This document shows, piece by piece, positions 4,866-9,053 of a DNA stretch of 9,053 bases. The notes below the pieces were generated by a model. The model was not told the DNA's origin, made no database searches, and worked only from the letters and a program-made list of their open reading frames with translations. The DNA is from Robiginitomaculum sp. (lineage in GTDB: Bacteria; Pseudomonadota; Alphaproteobacteria; Caulobacterales; Maricaulaceae). The position numbers and the translations under genes were made by a program. Within the stretch, counting starts at the first letter, position 1, and every line of letters starts with the position of its first letter. The DNA lies in contig NVVU01000098.1 of the NCBI GenBank assembly GCA_002733485.1, positions 779 through 9,831 of the forward strand, read 5' to 3'.

Positions 4866-6005
4866 ATGCCCAACCCAATCATGCTTCATTCCGGGTTTGA
4901 TGGACTTGATATATCCTACCAGACCCATGTTCCTCGCAAACTCTTGGACGTTTTAGGCCTAGCCAAGCTAGAAGCTGCCGCCACACGCCAGAAGACGTCT
5001 GTTACGTATGCAGGGCACTCTATGCTGGTCTCTGAGAGTGGTAGTCGCGGCGGTTATACCTATACGGTTGATACCGGAGTATTAGGTGCCACTTGGTTTT
5101 TCAAAGAGAATAAATCATCGGCAGACACATGGGGCGTGCGTGTGTCGTCTAAATCGCTTCCCTTGGCTCTAAACGGCGCGGAGCATGTCAAACGCCAGCA
5201 TGATGCCTTCCTTACCGACCTAGGCTGTGCATGGCACCCAACAGGGTGCCGGGTGTCGCGCATAGATTACGCCATAGATTTCTTACTTCCTGAGTTCGAA
5301 ATAGAGCCAGATTTATTTATTTGTCATTCTCGAAAAACAAAATCTTGGAGTGAAAAAGAAATTATTGGAAATTCAAATAAAATTACCGGAATTCGCATTG
5401 GAAAAATGCCGGGGGCGCAAGTTGTTGTTTATGATAAGAAAAAAGAAGTTTTAGATAAAAAGAAAAAAGAATGGTGGGAAGTTTGGGAAAATAACTCAGG
5501 GATTAAATTCAATAAACAATCTCCAATCTGGCGTTTTGAGTTCCGTTTAGGAAAAAATACCATTTCTAGACATTGTCCGTTGCGATTATGGGGTGATGCC
5601 CCTCAATGGGCACCAACAGGCTTAATCCAAACGGCTAATGAGTGCAGGCTGGTTCAACCGGGAACGGACACAAATAGGTCGCGATGGCCAAGCTCTGCCC
5701 TTTGGCAAACCTGCCAAGCTGAATTGGCAAAACTGGTCTTTGAAAAGACGCAAGAACCCGAACTTACCAAGCGAATAATGGATCTTCTAAAGGCCGAACG
5801 CATGGAGGGGCTCGACCGGCAAGCCTTGGGCCTTCTGCTAACGTCAGCAGCGGGGAACGGGTGTGACTTCGAAAAGTTGCCTGAGTTCATTGATTATACG
5901 CGCCATCAGCATCTTGAGGCGTTAGAAAATGATCCCGATGAGATGAAAAAGAGGTTGGCGCAAAAAAGTGATATTTGGGGAACGTTGTTTCCAAAAAATT
6001 GCTAA
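4866..6005 (+). CDS. Rep_trans-family replication initiator / MobT-like relaxase
   Basis: Probable tyrosine-dependent nicking enzyme that starts rolling-circle replication, or processing for transfer, of the element. The family is Rep_trans (pT181-type RepC; ICEBs1 NicK and Tn916 Orf20 are relaxase members). It shows SRIDYAIDF (131-139) matching the 'R-D-a-D' acidic motif, GIRIGKMPGAQVVVYDKKKE (175-194) with Tyr189 as the likely nucleophile in a YDK context, and IWRFEFRLGKN (221-231) matching the conserved R-E strand. At 379 residues the length fits. The ATG at 4866 has only a weak GAG upstream and follows an 18-base hairpin, so translation may be controlled. Codons for residues about 138-235 are far more AT- and lysine-rich than either end, a sign of mosaic origin. 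An 18-bp dyad (5233-5250) lies just before the RIDYAIDF codons. Whether it replicates or mobilizes the element is not decidable here. Confidence 0.8.
   Translation: MPNPIMLHSGFDGLDISYQTHVPRKLLDVLGLAKLEAAATRQKTSVTYAGHSMLVSESGSRGGYTYTVDTGVLGATWFFKENKSSADTWGVRVSSKSLPLALNGAEHVKRQHDAFLTDLGCAWHPTGCRVSRIDYAIDFLLPEFEIEPDLFICHSRKTKSWSEKEIIGNSNKITGIRIGKMPGAQVVVYDKKKEVLDKKKKEWWEVWENNSGIKFNKQSPIWRFEFRLGKNTISRHCPLRLWGDAPQWAPTGLIQTANECRLVQPGTDTNRSRWPSSALWQTCQAELAKLVFEKTQEPELTKRIMDLLKAERMEGLDRQALGLLLTSAAGNGCDFEKLPEFIDYTRHQHLEALENDPDEMKKRLAQKSDIWGTLFPKNC
5233..5250. repeat. Perfect inverted repeat inside the rep gene
   Basis: GGCACCC (5233-5239) and GGGTGCC (5244-5250) pair perfectly around the loop AACA. 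Initiators of the pT181 group have their double-strand origin with a nicking hairpin inside the rep gene, so this dyad is a second origin candidate beside 4810-4854. It also lies in coding sequence (HPTGCR), so chance is possible. Confidence 0.35.
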
Positions 6006-6044
6006 GGCTTAACTCCGCCCTTTTATGCATGGTATCATTGAGAC

Positions 6045-6329
6045 ATGAATACAACGAAAGAGATTTATAAAAAGACATATGAAAGCCGGGTAGAGGTAAT
6101 AAATCGCGCTATCGAATTAGCAGATCGGGAAAGGATCATCGTCATTATCTGTGCAGATTTGGATACACCGCCTGTAATGATACATCCGGGCGACACATTC
6201 GAGCAAACTGAGCGCCGTATGAGCTTAATGGAGCGTCAGGGCGCCATAATGACCCTTATTGCATGGGGGGTAATGGCTGCAATAGTGGTAACACTAGTGG
6301 TGCTCCTCATGGATTATTTAATGCATTGA
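6045..6329 (+). CDS. Small membrane protein, function unknown
   Basis: A 94-residue protein I do not recognise. The N-terminal half is charged and helical (KEIYKKTYESRVEVINRAIELADRERIIVI), with a short segment ending in DTPPVMIHPGD and a basic, Met-rich amphipathic stretch (FEQTERRMSLMERQ, 52-65). Residues about 67-89 (AIMTLIAWGVMAAIVVTLVV and on) are a clear single membrane helix with only a few residues after it, so it is a tail-anchored type. There is no signal peptide. It begins 39 bases after the Rep/relaxase stop on the same strand and is probably cotranscribed, which suggests a membrane accessory to replication or mobilization. The start has only GAG close upstream, so translation may be weak. 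The last 12 bases overlap the end of the convergent gene at 6318. Confidence 0.65.
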   Translation: MNTTKEIYKKTYESRVEVINRAIELADRERIIVIICADLDTPPVMIHPGDTFEQTERRMSLMERQGAIMTLIAWGVMAAIVVTLVVLLMDYLMH

Positions 6330-6530
6330 ATCGCCAAGAGAGTATTTTACCAAATGCACTTTTACTAAGTGTCGTGAAAGTCCGTATTTTAACAAATTTG
6401 CTGCAAATATTAAATCGGAAGACATTGGATATAAGCTCTGCAAATCCTTTTCGATATTAATGGCAAGCTCATGAAGACCATTGAGAGCAATGATTTTTTT
6501 AGTTTCTTCGTTATCAGAGCACATTTTCAA
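6318..6530 (-). CDS. Hypothetical 70-residue protein, third gene of the GNAT operon
   Basis: Short protein of unknown function. It starts at a TTG that shares bases with the stop of the upstream GNAT gene (TTGA overlap, 6527-6530), with GAGG 5 bases before it; an ATG two codons further (6524) is an alternative start. Residues 3-55 (MCSDNEETKKIIALNGLHEL, then AINIEKDLQSL, then FAANLLKYGLSRHL) look like a compact, mostly helical soluble protein without signal or membrane segment. The final part (KVHLVKYSLGDSMH) is less protein-like and runs into the end of the convergent small membrane gene, so the tail may be a newer addition. The tight coupling suggests a function tied to the two acyltransferases, for example a partner or regulator; this is inference. 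Confidence 0.6.
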   Translation of the reverse strand: MKMCSDNEETKKIIALNGLHELAINIEKDLQSLYPMSSDLIFAANLLKYGLSRHLVKVHLVKYSLGDSMH

Positions 6531-7114
6531 GCAGCCTCAATAATTTTTACTTTTTCTAACGGCTTTTTGCTTCGAGCAACCGACAAGTCTAGCACGCCCC
6601 CCTTATCCCACTCCCCGTCGGGTCGATTGAGCCTCATTGGATTGGTGTTCATGTTTATGGCTTCATTTGAAGGGGTAATTACCTTTTCCATTTCAACATA
6701 GTCATAATCCGAATAACTAAATTCTGCACGGCCTTGTCGCTCAGTAAATCCAAAGCGTCTCCAATATCTCCGTAACTGACTTTGTGCGTGAATAATGATT
6801 TTTCTATACCCTCGCTTTTTTGAGTACATGAAGGAAAAATTCATTATCTCTTTAATGACGCCAAATTTTCGGTATTCTTTGATGACCGCTGCTCGTTCGA
6901 ATTTAACAAACATCGCGAACCACCTCAGACGCAGAACGCCCACTGGCTCTCCGTTTACATATGCAATGATGTGGGATGCGCCGGTAAAGTCATTACCATC
7001 ATACTCCTCTTCATACGGGCAAGCCTGTTCGCCAATATAGACAAGGGTTCGAACAGAAAATACGTGCATGAGTTCGTCAAGTGAACGTGCAATTCTCACA
7101 GTTATGTCAACCAT
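6527..7114 (-). CDS. GNAT family N-acyltransferase with C-terminal extension
   Basis: Cytoplasmic acyltransferase of the GNAT fold, expected to move an acetyl or acyl group from CoA to an amine; the substrate is unknown. Visible parts in order: RTLVYIGEQACPYEEEYDGND (22-42), the 'R..V...EQ....E.D..D' start also seen in ElaA-like GNATs and loosely in acyl-homoserine-lactone synthases; ASHIIAYVNGEPVGVLRLRW (46-65), the beta2-beta3 hairpin; AVIKEYRKFGVIKEIM (76-91), motif A, with RKFGVIK instead of the usual RxxGxG/A, so CoA pyrophosphate binding may be atypical; and GYRKIIIHAQSQLRRYWRRF ending in FGF (102-123). Residues 146-195 form an extra tail (NTNPMRLNRPDGEWDKGG and on). Its ATG overlaps the upstream stop by one base (TAATG) and has GAAGG 7 bases before it, so translational coupling is likely. 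The fold call is firm; acetyl versus longer acyl donor is not. Confidence 0.85.
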   Translation of the reverse strand: MVDITVRIARSLDELMHVFSVRTLVYIGEQACPYEEEYDGNDFTGASHIIAYVNGEPVGVLRLRWFAMFVKFERAAVIKEYRKFGVIKEIMNFSFMYSKKRGYRKIIIHAQSQLRRYWRRFGFTERQGRAEFSYSDYDYVEMEKVITPSNEAINMNTNPMRLNRPDGEWDKGGVLDLSVARSKKPLEKVKIIEAA

Positions 7115-7743
7115 TACGCTACCTTCTTTTTACTGGCTTGATATTCGGCTTTACTCATTGTTTGTTCAGGAAAAGCACCTTTTCCCCATAGATCTGGTTG
7201 ATTTGGTAGAGAAAGCACCAGCTCGTAACCCATTCGTTTCATTAGCCTGAGCCCATGACGAGTAGCGGCACGAGAATATGTAGGCATGCCTGGATACAAG
7301 TTATTCCACAAAGATAAAAGTGATGACACTATTGAGGTTTGGTCGCGAACCGTTTTTCCACCCATGCCCCATAACAAGCCAGCTTCGAGAGGCGCACCTT
7401 GTGAGGCAACCCATGACTTTTGAATATTTGCCCCTGTTAATTTACCCGACCGTAGGGCTCTATGCCCCTCCCGTGTTAGAGGTATCACAGCAAGAAATCC
7501 GGTAATTTCTCTATCAATTACTCGAACCAACAAGGAAAGGTGGGACCACCGTTCCACTTTAGCCAAAACCTCAACAGGGGCGGGCTCAAAGTCAAATAGA
7601 TCTGCGGCAAGGGAACGGACTAGGGGGATTTCTTGCGCATGGACCCTCCGCATTTGGTGTGCAGCAAGAATTTTGTTCAGCTTATTCGATTCTTCAGGAT
7701 GGCGCGCTATTAGGTTGTATTGGTGGCCTTTTACCATATTCAT
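7114..7743 (-). CDS. GNAT-like acyltransferase, first gene of the LysR-divergent operon
   Basis: A 209-residue protein with a GNAT-like plan: hydrophobic strands SLLVRVIDREITGFLAVIPL (70-89), a central strand and loop EAGLLWGMGGKTV (120-132), a helix with SLLSLWNNLYP (141-151), and YSRAATRHGLRLMKRMGYEL (156-175), the usual last-helix pattern ending in GF/GY. The canonical Q/RxxGxG/A pyrophosphate loop is not evident; GMGGKT may stand in for it, or the protein may be a divergent or non-catalytic partner. The start is the ATG at 7743 with AAAGGA 8-9 bases upstream; a second ATG two codons in is possible. The start and ribosome site lie within an inverted repeat (7743-7777). It is followed by a second GNAT gene with a one-base overlap, which points to a two-enzyme or heteromeric system. 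Substrate unknown. Confidence 0.72.
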   Translation of the reverse strand: MNMVKGHQYNLIARHPEESNKLNKILAAHQMRRVHAQEIPLVRSLAADLFDFEPAPVEVLAKVERWSHLSLLVRVIDREITGFLAVIPLTREGHRALRSGKLTGANIQKSWVASQGAPLEAGLLWGMGGKTVRDQTSIVSSLLSLWNNLYPGMPTYSRAATRHGLRLMKRMGYELVLSLPNQPDLWGKGAFPEQTMSKAEYQASKKKVA

Positions 7744-7777
7744 TTTTCTCGATCCTTTTATATTGCTTCGAGAAAAA
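7743..7777. promoter_or_regulatory. 10-bp inverted repeat over the start of the GNAT operon
   Basis: TTTTTCTCGA (7743-7752) and TCGAGAAAAA (7768-7777) are perfect inverted copies separated by 15 bases. The repeat covers the first base of the operon's start codon and brackets its ribosome site (AAAGGA on the minus strand). It could be an operator for the divergent LysR protein or, as RNA, a hairpin presenting the ribosome site in its loop. Position and symmetry are seen; function is inferred. Confidence 0.5.
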
Positions 7778-7818
7778 CACCTCTAAGGGGAATTTCAGCG
7801 GTAGTATTCTCCAAATGA

Positions 7819-7833
7819 TATACATCAGGTATA
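7819..7833. promoter_or_regulatory. TATAC-N5-GTATA dyad upstream of the LysR gene
   Basis: TATAC and GTATA form a perfect dyad with a 5-base centre, 23 bases before the LysR start and between the divergent genes. LysR-type regulators bind short, AT-rich interrupted dyads (the T-N11-A class) near their own promoter and the divergent target, so this is a candidate recognition or autoregulatory site. Confidence 0.4.
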
Positions 7834-7856
7834 AAAAAATCGAAGGACGTTAGCGA

Positions 7857-8831
7857 TTGTCAAATTTATTAGACTGGAGTGATTTAGAAATAGCATTAGC
7901 TATTGCAGAGGCTGGCTCACTTTCGGGTGCTGCAATAATTCTTGGAAAGCAGCAACCCACAATCAGCACTAGATTGAATCAGCTGGAGGGAAGGTTGGGT
8001 GTAAAGCTGTTCATCCGATCACGAAGCGGTACTAAGCTTACAGCAATTGGACAGGGGGTTATTGAAAAAGCCAAAATTATGCAAATTACCGCCTTTGAGA
8101 TTGAAAGGTCTACGCAAGGAAAAAATTCTCTAGAAGAAGGTATCGTCACTTTTCATTGCACCGACGGTCTAGCCACGTATTGGGTTGCACCAAAGCTGGC
8201 TGGTTTCATTTCATCCCACCCGAACATTAATTTGGAAATTGATACAGGTGAAATCCCACCGAGCGTCAACTCTAATCAAGCCGACCTAATGCTACAATTT
8301 GATGACACCAAAGAGATGGATGCAATTGCGGTTCCGGTTGGATGGTTGCATTATATTCCATTCACCACAAAAGAGTATTTGAATAAACACGGTACGCCAG
8401 CTGATGTTTATGATGCACTAAAACTCAATCACCTTAAACTTAGAAATGCTCAGCATCGACGCGAAAGCTGGGACCCCTCCGTAATATCTATGGATGAATT
8501 AATCACATACTCAATGACCACAAATAATAGTGCAGTGTATTTTGAGGCCTTGCGGGCCGGAGCTGGAATTGCTTTTATACCTAGCATGTTTGCGACAATT
8601 GATCCAAATATAGTATATATTGATTTTGGAATTTCTGTGAAATTACAGTTTTGGATCGTTTACAATAGAGGGCTAAGAAAAATAGCCAAAAACAAAGCTG
8701 TTTTGAATTGGTTGAAATCCATATTTTTGCCTTCTGAACACCCATATTTTAGGCAAGAATTCGTTTGCCCGACTGAGTTTTCTGATGTTGAGGTGATTCG
8801 ACCAATTGAGCTGCAAACGAAATCAAAATAA
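7857..8831 (+). CDS. LysR-type transcriptional regulator
   Basis: DNA-binding regulator with an N-terminal winged helix-turn-helix (residues 5-64: DWSDLEIALAIAEAGSLSGA, then QQPTISTRLNQLEGRLGVKL, then FIRSRSGTKLTAIGQ), a linker helix (65-92) and a substrate-binding-protein-like effector domain (about 94-290, with YWVAPKLAGFISSHPNINLE and ADLMLQFDD, and the late AGAGIAFIPSMF). The last ~35 residues go past the usual domain end. At 324 residues it is slightly long for the family. The start is a TTG at 7857; AAGGA lies 9-10 bases upstream and the domain begins at once after it, so no other start is needed. It is transcribed away from the GNAT operon across 113 bases, the classic arrangement for a LysR protein and its target, and the inverted repeats between them are likely sites. 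Effector unknown. Confidence 0.93.
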   Translation: MSNLLDWSDLEIALAIAEAGSLSGAAIILGKQQPTISTRLNQLEGRLGVKLFIRSRSGTKLTAIGQGVIEKAKIMQITAFEIERSTQGKNSLEEGIVTFHCTDGLATYWVAPKLAGFISSHPNINLEIDTGEIPPSVNSNQADLMLQFDDTKEMDAIAVPVGWLHYIPFTTKEYLNKHGTPADVYDALKLNHLKLRNAQHRRESWDPSVISMDELITYSMTTNNSAVYFEALRAGAGIAFIPSMFATIDPNIVYIDFGISVKLQFWIVYNRGLRKIAKNKAVLNWLKSIFLPSEHPYFRQEFVCPTEFSDVEVIRPIELQTKSK

Positions 8832-8930
8832 CAGCTACCTATTCGTATTTCACTTTTAGCACCCGGCACATGGATCGCACTGAAAAAGTCCGGCGATAGG
8901 CCTTGATGAAGGCGTAATTCTACAAGCGGA

Positions 8931-8947
8931 CCCCATCAAAAATGGGG
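8931..8947. repeat. Small inverted repeat CCCCAT-N5-ATGGGG
   Basis: CCCCAT (8931-8936) and ATGGGG (8942-8947) pair perfectly around CAAAA in the gene-free stretch after the LysR gene (8832-9053). No T-tract follows. It may be part of a decayed mobile-element end; I see no other function. Confidence 0.35.
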
Positions 8948-8950
8948 GGA

Positions 8951-9053
8951 TTACCACCGGCACTCGCTGGCAAAGTACGCGTTCGTCGGGGAAATGATCC
9001 CCCGGATCATTCCCTGATCCTTCTCACCCTGTTTTAAAATATCATGTTCCTCT
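8951..9053 (-). CDS. End of an open frame entering from the right, faintly IS3 OrfA-like (partial)
   Basis: A 33-residue open frame on the minus strand runs in from the window edge and stops at 8951. It reads EEHDILKQGEKDQGM, then IRGIISPTNAYFASECRW. EEHDILK and AYFASE resemble the 'E..DILKKA.AYFA.E' end of IS3-family OrfA transposase subunits, with about 16 extra residues between them. Those extra residues coincide with a DNA hairpin (8988-9014: AATGATCC and GGATCATT with flanking G/C pairs). This could be a degraded insertion sequence interrupted by a palindromic piece, or an unrelated protein end. No OrfB-like sequence follows on its downstream side. Confidence is low because only the tail is visible. 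Confidence 0.25.
   Translation of the reverse strand, partial: EEHDILKQGEKDQGMIRGIISPTNAYFASECRW
8988..9014. repeat. Palindromic hairpin near the right edge
   Basis: AATGATCC (8993-9000) and GGATCATT (9004-9011) pair perfectly around CCC, extended by G/C pairs beyond a bulged A at 8992. The hairpin lies within the partial minus-strand frame at the right edge. It has no T-tract, so a terminator is unlikely; a small palindromic repeat insertion is one reading. Confidence 0.4.

Noticed and set aside
1626..5245. Identical 12-mer GCACCCAACAGG in the tRNA core (1626-1637) and the rep gene (5234-5245), as a possible secondary att site
   Set aside because: Too short, does not extend to the anticodon-loop part of the core where tyrosine integrases cross over, and lies in conserved rep coding sequence; chance is the simpler explanation.
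6795..7505. Plus-strand frames (6795-7040, 7068-7250, 7320-7505) opposite the GNAT genes
   Set aside because: Antisense shadows of two overlapping minus-strand genes with good fold motifs and ribosome sites.
8660..8869. Minus-strand 69-codon frame at the end of the LysR gene
   Set aside because: Mostly antisense to LysR codons, with no motif; judged a shadow.
1..9053. CRISPR array or toxin-antitoxin pair
   Set aside because: No regularly spaced repeats of array type were seen, and no small gene pair has recognisable toxin or antitoxin motifs. The GNAT pair is larger than typical GNAT toxins and lacks the usual ribbon-helix-helix antitoxin partner.

Overview
The window looks like part of an alphaproteobacterial accessory region. 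It holds the junction between two tRNA-associated mobile elements and most of a compact, plasmid-like integrated element with cargo. The alphaproteobacterial call rests on the DUF736 gene, the style of the large serine recombinase and the integrase/AlpA/DUF736/Rep gene set. No genus can be named. Base composition varies: the serine recombinase is moderately GC-rich, while the gene at 3087-3878, the middle of the Rep gene and the right-hand cargo are clearly more AT-rich, as expected of assembled mobile DNA.

Left part (1-1666): a 541-residue large serine recombinase whose last nine codons are antisense to the 3' half of a tRNA-Lys(CUU). The tRNA piece on the minus strand (1622-1666) is exactly tRNA positions 32-76, including CCA. 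It is the kind of core that tyrosine integrases duplicate when they insert into a tRNA. Its polarity puts the serine-recombinase element on its CCA side and the next element on its 5' side, so the restored full tRNA should lie to the right, beyond the window.

Middle part (1667-6329): a P4-type tyrosine integrase next to the att core; an unrecognised 263-residue protein; an AlpA/excisionase-like helix-turn-helix protein behind a near-palindromic operator; a strong terminator and a structured untranslated stretch; a DUF736 protein; a long GC-rich hairpin; a Rep_trans-family rolling-circle initiator or MobT-like relaxase; and a small one-pass membrane protein. This set (Int, Xis-like, DUF736, Rep/relaxase) fits a mobilizable or self-replicating integrated element. 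No type IV secretion or coupling gene is visible.

Right part (6318-8831): cargo. Three tightly coupled minus-strand genes (GNAT-like acyltransferase, second GNAT acyltransferase, 70-residue protein) are divergent from a LysR-type regulator across a 113-bp intergenic region with two inverted repeats. The layout is that of a LysR-controlled acylation operon whose substrate I cannot name. The last ~220 bases have no complete gene. They contain hairpins and, on the minus strand, the end of an open frame that faintly resembles IS3-family OrfA.

The points most worth following up are the oriT/origin-like hairpin in front of the Rep/relaxase gene, the exact tRNA-derived tail of the recombinase, and the uncharacterised LysR/double-GNAT operon.
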